The position numbers and the translations under genes were made by a program. The notes beneath the pieces are model-generated. The model saw nothing but the letters and a program-made list of their open reading frames with translations, did not search any database and was not told the origin of the DNA. Shown piece after piece: positions 1-11,100 of a stretch of DNA of 64,000 nucleotides. This DNA is from Sympetrum striolatum (lineage: Eukaryota; Arthropoda; Insecta; Odonata; Libellulidae): assembly GCA_947579665.1 (NCBI GenBank), contig OX388349.1, positions 76,326,841 through 76,390,840 of the forward strand, given 5' to 3'. The stretch's first letter is position 1. Every line of letters begins with the position of its first letter.

Positions 1-2330
1 ACACGTACCTTACGCAAACAAACGCTTATTTTCTTAATGGATTAAGCTTTCGCTTTTCCGTATTTATTCGTACCCTAATAAAATTATTTGCGCAAACGAA
101 GCCCTCTCCTGTTTGATGCGAATCTCTTTTTTGCCTCTGAATCTCAACCTTTTTCGTTGTTTACTATATTTATCAGCCCTTAGTATATTTCACGATTAAA
201 ACACAAGTTACAACTGCGTTCTCCTCAAACAAATGTGCTTTCAGCGAGATGTTTACATGGCATACTGAAGTCCAGCAAATGGATACAACTTTTTTCCCAG
301 ACTACGTGACTTGCCAACATTTGGAAACGAAAGTATTCTACTTTAGCTTACACAAGATATTAAGCCGTTTATTTCAGAGGGGTTTGCAAAAAGAAACGTA
401 TAGCAATATCATTTCATCTATGTTTACGGTTGGAATTTCATGTTTTTCATATGTTCTTTGTAGAATTTTTACATTTAATATATCATTATCAGCGTTATTT
501 TCATTAATCAGCTAATATCAAGTAATCTCATAGTCCTCGATTGTGATTCATCATTGGACAGGATAAAATAATCGAAGGCCGCTGATGGCTGAAATATTGA
601 ATAAAAAGAATCACCAAAAACAATTAAATAACGTAATTATTTCATGGTTATTTATTGTTTTTTGGGAAAAGTTTTATTCAATAGGACAAGATGATCGAAA
701 ATCTTAGTTTATCAGAAAAGAATAAAACTGCCTGTTTTAAGGGCATAAGCGAATAGTTAGGTTAGATCCTTATCCACCATTTGCTACCAAAAGCTTAAGA
801 GATTGAATAAATAAGCTCATCTGAGCCAAAATACAACAAATGAAAGTAGTTCCCGGAACTTAGGTTTCATATCATAGTTTCTTTTCAATTTCTCCCGTTT
901 TATCTTTCTCAAGTTACATTTCGCCGTCATCCATGTTGATATTTTACTCGGTTTCTCGCCTTCTTTTCTGCGGATCGCATTTCTCCATTCCTTTCTCTGC
1001 CCTATTATGGTTTCGGCTTTCTTATAAACACGCGAGATGCCCAAACAAACGAGCAACAAGTTACTTACGTTCTGCTAATTCTCTCTGCGAACGAACCTGC
1101 CGCTCGCCTCCCCTACCGACATACTTTTTCCCCGAATGAGTTTATACGCACTAAGCGACCTTCTTTACGAAGAATGATTACAGGTCTTCCCAAATGGTCT
1201 GTCATAAACGATGTGATCTTACATAGCCGTAATGTTTTTGTAAGAATGATCCTCAGACTGGTAACATAAAAAACAGACAGACTACATAAGCTCATATTAT
1301 ATTTATTCCACTTAAGCACGCATCAATCAATCACCATTAATATTTTTTTTAGCATATATTCCACAATTGAAAAGAATAATTACATAGCTGAGTTTTATTA
1401 CTTAATGCCGTGCGAGTACATCTGAGTTACAATTACTTAAAATGTTGTGTCGTGATAGTTGAGGAAGATAAAGTCTATGAAAGAATTAACTGATTTCTTT
1501 AATGTTCGAATAGATTTCGTTGATTTGTTTAATAGTGCGGTTCGTTGTTTTGATTCGTATTCCACTCAATGGAAATCAGTTCACGACATTTCCTTATTTT
1601 CTCACACTTCTTAATTTCGAAGAACTTAATGTTCTAAAGATTACTTGCCAAGATGGCGCCTTTCTCTCGTCGTCACGTGGGGACGCTCCCTCGCGACGCG
1701 CTTTTTTTAATTCCATTTCCTCTTTGAAATGCACGGCGTCGCAGCTGGATGCAGTGGATGCACAGGCGTAAGAGATTGCATTCTATTGGGAAGACGCTCT
1801 TTCACTTCAACGTATCCATCCCTCACACCACCTCCTTTTCATCACCCTGCATTCGCCTCACGCTCGAATTTATATTTATCCTATCTCATTCCGACCGAAG
1901 TGCGTCGAGTGGGAATTCTTAAGGAAATCAAATTGTAAATCGACTTTCTACTCAACTGATTTCTTACCATTTATTTATGGATTTTTTCTGCCTCTCTCTT
2001 TCGTACCAGTTATTTGATATCAGTGTTTTACTTTTGTGAATTCAAAAAACTACATTCTTTTGAGTTAACACGTCTTTCTTTCATCTTATAGTACCATTTC
2101 TATGCTCTCTTCCATAATTTTAGTTATTTCATTTATTCCAAACCGTTTCGATTACATCCTAGCCCTCACTTTCAACTATGCCATATGTATTGCCTTTAAT
2201 AGCACCAATACATCCACCAGTTTCCTTCTTAGAAAGCTTTTTAATACATTTCTTTTTCTATTTTGAATATCCTCCTTACACATCTCTTTTGTATATTCTA
2301 TCAATTCAGCTATTCTTATCCATCCGTCTT
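1..2330. other. AT-rich non-coding stretch
   Basis: No coding, RNA or mobile feature could be supported here. Open frames are short (at most 88 codons) and resemble nothing I recognise. A less AT-rich patch at about 1650-1900 contains several CpGs, including CACGTG and CGCGACGCG, and could be regulatory, but this is only a composition impression. The stretch ends where the 2337 MITE begins. Confidence 0.5.
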
Positions 2331-2336
2331 TGCATA

Positions 2337-2871
2337 GGGGCTGTACACAAAATACGTAACGTAATTAGGGGAAGGGGGGTCCAGCCAGGTGTTACGGTTC
2401 TGGTACGTGGGGGATGAAGACTTGCGTTACGTAATGGTTTTAGAATTTCAAAAAATAGCAAAATTTCTGCATGTTTAAAGTTTAAAATTTAAAACTCGCG
2501 CTCAATTTACCGGGAAAAGTTGGCAGCTCTGATCCGAGCAAGCACGAGTGTCGAACGGAAGTAGTCAGAGTGCGAGTGGTGAGTGGTAGTCTGCAGGGGT
2601 ATTCCCTCGTCTGTGTTTTGTGCGATGCTAATTATCAGCAGGTCATGGCATCGGATCTAGGTGAAATGTATGAATGGCTTTTAAATTGAAATTGTTTATT
2701 AAAAATTGAAATATATTTGCGCACTAAAAATATTTCTTTCCTGAATATAAGCCCAAAACTTTCCACAAAGCACTAGTTACGTAACGGAGTGGGGGGGTCC
2801 GGCCAGGAGTTCGATGGTGGGAGGGGTCTAAAATTGGGGAATTTTGCGTTCCGTAATTTGTGTACGACCCC
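2337..2871. mobile_element. Non-autonomous TIR DNA transposon (MITE), 535 bp
   Basis: The left end begins GGGGCTGTACACAAA and the right end, reverse-complemented, begins GGGGTCGTACACAAA, so the two termini are near-perfect inverted repeats. An ATA triplet lies immediately outside each end (2334-2336 and 2872-2874), consistent with a 3-bp target-site duplication. There is no transposase frame inside, so movement would depend on an enzyme supplied elsewhere. Each end also carries a roughly 80-bp module in direct orientation (2353-2435 and 2778-2857). Each module opens with TACGTAACG, contains a GGGGGGTCC(A/G)GCCAGG core and closes with TTGCGTT(A/C)CGTAAT, so it is itself palindromic. The 3-bp duplication might suggest a PIF/Harbinger-like group, but ATA is not the usual TWA, so the superfamily is left open. 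Similar GTACACAAA-plus-TACGTAA termini are, from memory, common in insect genomes. Confidence 0.8.
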
Positions 2872-2874
2872 ATA

Positions 2875-4505
2875 TTCAGAAATTATTACCTACATAGTGA
2901 CATAAAAAAACGTATAATACAAATATTTGTGGAATATCGTTAAAATCATTCGCAAATGGAGCATAAATCAAGAAGATTAATTTTAATATTACGAGAAATT
3001 GACAAAAATTTGGAGTTATGGAAAGATATTGCATACATAGGTTAAAATGTTTTCAAGGTACAAGGAATTTTGGAATCTCCGATAGTCAATGGAATTTTAT
3101 TCGAGTTGCATGCTCAGGGAAGACGTAACAGAAGGACCTACGGCTGCCTAAGGCGAGCAAGACGCTTACCACAGAAATGCTCGACGGTCACGAGGATCCA
3201 TGTAAAGAACTTGAGTAAGAGAAAAATGGGTGAAGGTTTCTCGAGAAAGAAATCGATGAATCGGAAGAATTTAAGGTGGAGCCGTGCTCAGGATGTGCTG
3301 AATAATCTTGTTCGAAGACTAACGGTTAAAAGTTGCTTTAAAGGTGAAATAAGAATAGAAAAATCTAGGGCTTGTGTAATACTAGGGAAGTAAGGAAATC
3401 AAAGAATGAGTTAAGTTATATTATTATTATATTAAGTTAAAACTTGTATAAGTTAAGGCTAAGTTATACGATGAGCTAGTGGTTAAGAAAGAAATGTATG
3501 TTAAAAAATGTTTGTTAATGCGTTAGCTGTAGAAAGATTTATTAAACATGATCTAAGCACAGAGTAAAAACAGTAGAGCCCTGGTTAATATTGGCGTTCT
3601 AGAACCAAAAACACAACTGAAAACAGTGTTATCAAATATGCTGTATAAATAAATAACCTACGTGAGATAAAATGTTTCTGCAATCATACAAGAAACTAAT
3701 GATTAGAATTTAAACATAAATTTAATCTTTTTCATCCGAATGTCGTGGTTTCTAAGGGAGACGCAGTCTTTTCCGCTGACGTCTGTTTGTTTGCTTCGGA
3801 GAATAGTTTTATGCCCACACCTTCGCCTGCACACCTTCGCCTGCACACCGCACCTCTCCACATTCCAATAGAAAGAAGCTCTTTGCGACGTTTTTCGCTC
3901 ACGGTGGGGGAAAAGGGCCTTTTCTGTGTTTCCCCAAATGTCTCCAATTTCAGGAGATAAAAGGAAGATGCAGGCGAATGCTGTTCCGTGGAGCGACTCA
4001 GCATCCGAGGCGATGACTTAATTTGCAGAAGACCTTCTTTCGAGCTGACTCTCATCTTGCTCGAAATATTCCTTTCGAGAAAATTTTCAGACTTTTAGAG
4101 GAAATGAGTCATTCGATGTCAAATGAGAGTCGAATAACGTAACCACTGCAAAAGCTATTTTAAGTTTATGAATGATTGATGATAGTTTTTTTATATAGAA
4201 AATACTATAAAAATCTTTTAACCGGTTCTCTGCCTCTGTCATGTGCTTTGAAAGGATCTAAATTTATTGTATTGAGTTTTCAGGTCTTTGATAAATAGAA
4301 ATAAATCACTCAATATACGATTACATTATACATCGCATTACGTTGAAATCAATATGTGTGCATTTCTCGGGTTGCGAATTTGATTCAAGAAATTGACTTT
4401 GGTTTTTTAAAAAGCGTATGAATAGTTTTAGTGCTTTTATACCTAATATTACTCAGGAAAAAACATATACGGGCGTTGAAGTGTTAATCTATAACTAAGA
4501 AAAAA
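2875..4505. other. Non-coding stretch, no supported gene
   Basis: An open frame at 3070-3393 (+) would give a very basic 107-residue peptide without any domain I recognise, and it is followed by low-complexity AAGTTA/TTATTA sequence. A second frame at 3732-4055 (-) overlaps a small tandem repeat. Both are treated as chance frames. The remainder is AT-rich DNA without visible structure. Confidence 0.45.
3816..3850. repeat. Short tandem repeat, 14-bp unit
   Basis: The unit CACACCTTCGCCTG occurs twice exactly (3816-3829 and 3830-3843) and is followed by a partial third unit, CACACCG. The short, perfect array suggests recent slippage or duplication. Confidence 0.9.
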
Positions 4506-4511
4506 GGAGAC

Positions 4512-4610
4512 AAATTTATTTATACTTGACACTACAGCAGATAAACATGGATGAATGTACGAATTGAAACCTCTGTCTATTTTGTCTGCTGTAGTGAAAA
4601 GTATTAATTT
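4512..4610 (+). ncRNA. Candidate pre-miRNA-like hairpin
   Basis: The arms at 4530-4541 (CACTACAGCAGA) and 4585-4596 (TCTGCTGTAGTG) are perfectly complementary over 12 bp. Towards the loop, pairing continues through one T-G wobble and AAA/TTT. Towards the base it resumes after a 2x2 internal loop as TACTT/AAGTA, and then AAATT/AATTT after a small asymmetry. The result is about 26 paired bases and a terminal loop of roughly 35 nt, close to the size of an animal pre-miRNA. I do not recognise a known miRNA seed. A fold-back element or chance inverted repeat gives the same DNA picture, and the opposite strand would fold similarly. Expression data are absent. Confidence 0.35.
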
Positions 4611-4964
4611 ATCAGCTTTCTTTCTTCGTTATAATTAATTTCAAAGTCCCGTATCCTAACTGGTATTAATTCCAAATCTAAACGTGCACTACGTCTATTC
4701 CGTTGGTATCATGAATCTATAAAAATAGCTAAATTTGAGAGACGAATATTGTATTTATGTCCTTTGAAAACAGCTGTGGTAGAGCTATATTGATAGTGAT
4801 TTGGTCCTCCTCGCGATGTGGTCCTAACACGAATTTGAAGCCTTATTATTATTGGCAATTCACATTGTTAGGATATTATGGTGATTTTTTCGGCTACGTA
4901 AATGTATGCGAAAGCTGTATTTAAATAATTTAAACTCACTTATTAAAATGTAGGTTTTTTATAT

Positions 4965-5181
4965 CAGCGGTTTCCAATCGGTGGGTCGCGACTCGATCCT
5001 AGAATTATCAGAAACCATCGAATAAACCATCAGAATAGCAATATTTGATGGTATATTATACATACATAAGGAAGGGGTACGATACAAATAAAGTTTTTTA
5101 CTCCACCATGGACCGATGGACCGTGGAAGTATTCCGATAACGAAAGGTGTGTCGCCAGCTGAAAAAGGTTGGGAACCACAG
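4965..5181. mobile_element. hAT-like MITE, 217 bp
   Basis: The left end reads CAGCGGTTTCCAATCGGTGG, followed by a GTCGCGACTCGATCC subterminal. The right end reads AAAAAGGTTGGGAACCACAG, whose reverse complement starts CTGTGGTTCCCAACC. Termini of the form CAGNGGTTCCCAAC with a GGGTCGCGAC subterminal are typical of short hAT-superfamily elements (known family pattern). The flanking octamers TTTTATAT (4957-4964) and GTCTATAT (5182-5189) match at 6 of 8 positions, consistent with a decayed 8-bp target-site duplication whose expected core is nTnTAnAn. There is no internal transposase, so the copy is non-autonomous. Mutated terminal bases and the imperfect duplication indicate an old insertion. Confidence 0.65.
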
Positions 5182-5189
5182 GTCTATAT

Positions 5190-8100
5190 TCGCGAGTCTC
5201 CCACTTCCACCTTGGCTGGAATTCTGTTTCCAAGATGGAGAGCCTTCTTTAATGTAACGACTTGAAACTTGTCAACGACATTTAATATACTCAAGCCCTT
5301 CGGTTATTCTCAGAAGCAAACGTTTCTCAAGTAAATACATGTTATCGACCCCGGAACCTGTCTTATGCGACAATATTTTTGGAATAGCGCATCTTTTTAA
5401 TTAGTAAAGGTCTTTTAAAGATTGGAATTTAGCAGGAATTTTAATTTCGGATATAAAAAAGCAAGTCGTATCATTTTGGGAGTGATCTGCAATATGGTTC
5501 CGATCTTTCTGTAGGAATCGGAGGAGAATTAAGAATCGAACGAGGACTCTTTTGGTCCACTGCTCCTTTAACATCTAAATGCTTCTCCCCATCATCAGTT
5601 GGAACCTGACCTTAATTGCTACAGCAGGGGCTAAGTAATGGGCTTCGATCGATAGCAACCCTCGCGATTGGGGTGAACCGCTGAGGAAAAATGTCGCCGA
5701 ATACCTCTAATGTCCATTAAAGAGGGGAATATTGCACTCTGTAATTCCAAATATGTTAGTTCCTAGATAATCGAACGGCTTGTGAAAACTTTTCGGAATT
5801 ATACCAATACATATTCTATATATATATTCTATATTGGCCTCCTCAGTTGACAGTTCCAAAACGAATGTAAACTAACGTCACTTGACTGCTATTGTGTCTG
5901 AATTACCAAGCTGTAGCCATTCTGATGTTCCTTTTGCCATTTTGAACGAATTCAGAAAGGGGTTACTAATGTCTGGCACGTTCGAGCAAAGTTGATTTCT
6001 AATCGATGAATATATAATACGTCGTTGTGTTGTATTAATCGTTTTATCTTTGTTAAAAATTGCGTGATTAAATATTCCAGCCTCAGGAAGCATTAAATAC
6101 GGTGCTACTAACGAATTCTGGCATAAATCAACATTATAAGTTTGTTGATAGCAATGAGTAGCATTGTCTTGCAGATTCGAAAAAGCTGGTACACAAGTAA
6201 GAATTCTGAAAGTTATTAGATTACGAGTTCAAAAGTCATATTATATCGGAACTTCAACATTACCGACTTCGATATCCCAGTGATGCACTAACTCGGCATT
6301 TTTTGAACCTCCTAAGAGTCTGTACTTCATATTATATAGGTTTTGATTAATATTTTTATAAGAATTAACTTCTCTGTTTTTCACTCATTTTTGCTGGTAA
6401 ATATTTTTATTTTAGTTTCTTAATCGACTGCAATTTGCAATCTGAATGCGTCTTAATTACGAATGTCAGCATTCGTCTGTATGTCAGTTGTTTCCAGAGC
6501 TTCCTCTGTCTTCTCTTAAATAATATCTCGAGAAAATATAAAACAAGAAGTTCGCATAAGAAATAAATCGGTAATATTTATATTTTCGTTTCTTCGATAG
6601 TTTTACAGCATTTTTAATGAAAATATGTTGTTTAAAAATCCACGGCTATTCTTTGAGCAGGTTTTGCGTGAGCGAGTTTGCTCATCTCTAGAAATCGAGG
6701 TGTAAAATAGTCCTCAAGCAGATAATGCAAGCTCGCAGGACTGCATTGCTAGGTAACGCTGCGGAAAACAGAAACAGTTGGGAGTGACATCTTTATCTGC
6801 CGCTGTGAGAATCACCAGATAAGTTATTCGGCAACTGTATTGGGACCATCTTCCGTTCAAGGATTTACGGAAGATCGTGCGCAGGTCAAAGTTCGCTGGA
6901 TAATGAAAAAACATATGTTACTACCGGTAGCTCTAGAATAGGGGAATTCGGGGCTTAGCTGCTCTTTATCTTACCTTTAACTGCATACTCTTGTTTTACT
7001 CTCAGTCCAGTTGGTTCTTCTCGGTGAAAATGAATATATTCTCCTTTAGTTCTTTACGTGAATGGAACTTATTTAACGAAGAATTCGGTCGTTGAACTTT
7101 TGTCTGCTATGAGCATCTTCAGTACGGATCGCAGGCATCATATGACTTATTAGTGTCAAAATGCGACCTATCGATGAAGACGAATCCCCTTTCCTGTCCT
7201 AGACGGAGATGTTCTATTTGAGGAAGCATTGTATCAGATTCGGTATCCTTTAGCACGAAAATAAGTCCGAAGGTTTTCAGTTGGGAAGCCGCGGATTCTA
7301 CAAACTTTAATGTTCGATAATGAAGCGTAAGGCGCCTTTAAATGACTCTAATTAGATGCGTCGCACTGACTCGAGAGAGCGAAAGGTTGCTTTGGATGGA
7401 AAAGGGGGTTGAGGAGGGGGGGGAAGGGGGTGGGGGAGTTGAGGAAACTGTTGAGCTCGTGGAAACAAGAAACAGGATTTCCTTATTCGAAGACAGGGGA
7501 AGGAAGAAAAGGAACGCCATCTCGCAGGAATAAAGGGAAGCTGAGGGAAAGATAGAGAAATCCGCCACCACCGCATTACTGTCCAATTCGATTTGATTTA
7601 ACTTTCATTATACGCATTGTGAGGAAATGCGAGGAAGCGCAATTTTACTCTAACTTATTTTGCCTCGACTGGATTAGTTTTCTTTGGAGAGGCTTTGTTT
7701 GCGCAAAATGGCGGATAATTATCTCTTTGTGATAATTAATTGATCAAATGTGATACGATACGGATGAGTTGGGATGTATTCAATCGCTTCTTCGGTTGAA
7801 TTCTCAATGCGGTGTTGAGACAGATGAATCCAAGTTACAACAGAAGTGAATACAATGGAGTTTTCCACTGCTGATGATTTCAACAGCGAGTCATTATTGG
7901 CATCAACAAGAAGCAAAAATATTCGTCGAGAAACTCTCTTTCAAGTTTCAGCCGCGACAGAAATTTCGGAGAAACCAAAAATTAAGTGGTGTTTGATCAT
8001 GAAGTAATTAGTAATGAGATAATGATGTGAAACTTATTTTTGGCAAGTTAATGATGGAATGAAACGTAAACATTTTAATATTGTATTGCAATTGTTTACT

Positions 8101-11100
8101 TTCTTATGCACTCGGTTAAATTCCCAAATGTTTATGTAAGCTAATTGAAAAATCTCGGAGGAAAAAATAACGATTTGGTTCTCTTGTGGGAGCTGAAGTT
8201 CACAGAAAAACGTTTTTTGAAATAAATGAAGCGTTTTGAATAATGAGATAATTTCGGAATTAAAAACGCGTTCATAAAAAGTACAACAAGTATAAAGATA
8301 CAGCACACCATAGTAAAAATACTTAATTGAATAACTGTTGTTGGATAAACAACCATCCATCATGACTTAACTTATTATTTAAATGAGAGTTATTAATTAT
8401 ATTATAGGAATGAACCCAATTGATTATAACGTTATCATACAGTAATTCTCCTGATATAACCAATATGTTAGCGAGATAAGTAAAGCAATTTACGTTGGAA
8501 TTTACTCGAGACACCGATTGTTCTAAAAAATGTGATTAGAATGTCTTTTTGGTGCTATTGGGTTTCAAATGTCTATTCGTACACCAAAGTCATCAAAATT
8601 TCATAATCGAATTACAGAAAAATTAAAAATGAAACAAGGAATTGGAAAATGTAAAAACGAGCAACTCTGTAAGAATAATACTCGAACCAGTTAAGTAGAA
8701 AACGAATCTAAGCTATGTTACAAAAATAAAACAGAATTTTATAACACGATCAAGGAGTTTCGTATTTGAAAACAAAAGCGGTTGAAATGCTGACATAGAC
8801 TGTGAACAAACGAAATATCGAATTAATAAAACGTCATGAATAACCAACTTTATGAGTATTTTTAAGCGAAAATTTAATAAAAAAAATTTAATTTCAGGTA
8901 AGTAGTAAAAAAACCCAACTATTTCATTACATAACATAGTTCATAGTGAATGATAGAAATTGCATTTACTACAATAACTACAAAAAATTAAGAATAGCAA
9001 AAGGGTAAATAGCAGACTTGGGTGCACTTATGAGACAACCAATTATAAATCAATGGAATATATCAAAAAGCAGCGTAGTTGTCGGATCAATGCAAACACG
9101 TTTTCTCTCAGACTCAGCATTCCGTCGTCTTGACATTCTGAAGACGAATTCCAGAGTTGGCTTCCACGACACATATTATCGAATTTCCGCTCTTAGCGGT
9201 TCTTCTGATTAATATATATAGCAGATCTAGGCTTCGTGTTCGCCGTGGAAGGAAGATATTCAGATATCGAGGGAATCGCCCGCAAACCACGGCTCCTGTC
9301 GCAGCTGTGAACACAGAGCGATAATTCTCTTGTGCGGGACTTGTAAGGCCTCCGTGCAGAAAGGAAATGGGGTGCGGACAAAGGAGAGAATTAGGACAAC
9401 AAAGATTACGGCCCTTTTAACGGCCGACGAGGGATAAAGGGAAATTCTGTCTGGATTATGGATAATGTTGGTCCCAAGATGTAAAAAATACTGCGCAAGG
9501 ATGTGAGTCATAATGTAAATTAGCATTACTAAGGAGAAGAAACAAAGTTTATGAATCTAAGGAACGAATTTGATAATTTGGGTTACGGAATAATCCAAAG
9601 CCCAAAGGTATCTTGCAAATATGAATTTAATTTTAATTGAGAGAAGATTCAACCGTTTTTCTGTGTTTAATCCGATGATTACCCAGCCTAACAATGTATT
9701 AAGATTATTTACTGGCTTATTCAGCTTCGTAACGCCTTAGAAGTTTTTAACGTGACGCTCGTCTTACAGGTAATTTACCTAAAACTATATTTGAGCTTAG
9801 CAAAAATTTTGCAATGAATTCTTATTGAAAATCAACAAGATATACTGAAATTTCTTCTTATCCACTCAAATTGATAATTTTGGTTGTAGTTGCTTCATAA
9901 AATATCTCTTCTTTTGAAGAAAGAACTAAAACATATCATGATTCCGAAAAGGAATCACAATTAACATTTAAATTACTTTGATTTGAGGAATATAAAGCTC
10001 CTTCGATGATCGTTTAACTCTCTTTAGGGTGAGAATCACTCGCAATAATGAGGTTGTATTTCAGCTTAATTGATACAAATATGCGCAATAACTTATTCAC
10101 TCTGTTTCCACGATTAAGAAAAAACATCAGAATTGTTTGATTGATTTTGGCTTAAAGATTTTCTATAGAAACTATTTCAGCAATTATGGTTCAATTCATA
10201 TAGTAGGTGAAAGATTGTAAGAGATGATGAGTGCGTGGTTTAATGAGAAATAATCTAGAGTACAAGGTTATTGAAATCCGATGGAAGTTACATTTTGAGA
10301 ATAGAAAAATACTTTTGCAGGACAGCAATAGAATGAGAGATGAAAATGGATGGCAGATACACAGGAAAGGAAGGGATACACAAGAACGAGAGGAGAGCTG
10401 AAAGTGTAGAAGCTTTTGAAGTGGGTGAAAGGCCTTTAGTAACGCGATAGATATCTCAAGTTCTAAGAAAACACCTTAGAATTGGATGAATAGTATTCGC
10501 TGTGTAATAGATTGAAGTATGATATGTTCCATGCAAATTTACCTTGTTACTGGGACACTCAGAAACCCTCTGTCCCTCTTTTAACGTGATCCAGATTGCA
10601 TTTATGGTATTATTTTCCTTTAAATAATATTCAATAATATTACTTTATGGATTTAAAGCACTCGATTGGCTTTAAAAGCAATGTCTCGCCTCAATTTGGC
10701 TCCTATGGAAAGTTATTGCACAAACGCTGATAATTATTATTACCTCGTTTATCATTTTATAACACATATTAAATCTTATTTATTTGATCCATGAAAGGAA
10801 TATTCTCCTTAGTCTTCAAAACTAGTAGAAAAAACCTGTATGAGATTTTTAATGGGCGCAGTGATTACAAGTCTCGTTTGATTAATAGAGAACATCACGC
10901 AAATGGGATTATGGATAATAAGTTTTCAGTGGGATTAATAAAACTTTCAAGAGCGTCAAATCCTCGCTCACGTTGAATAAAATATCAATAAACCGCTTAT
11001 TTTACGCCACTTATTACGGCTCGAATATCCGCCACGCTCGAGATACCGGAAAAGACGGGCGTAAAAAATTACGACAGCATAAAGAAGGCGCCCTGCGTTG

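Noticed and set aside
3070..3393. 107-residue basic peptide frame
   Set aside because: The Lys/Arg-rich composition reflects purine-rich DNA. No motif is seen and low-complexity sequence follows.
3732..4055. 107-codon minus-strand frame
   Set aside because: It overlaps a 14-bp tandem repeat and a frame on the other strand, and has no recognisable motif.
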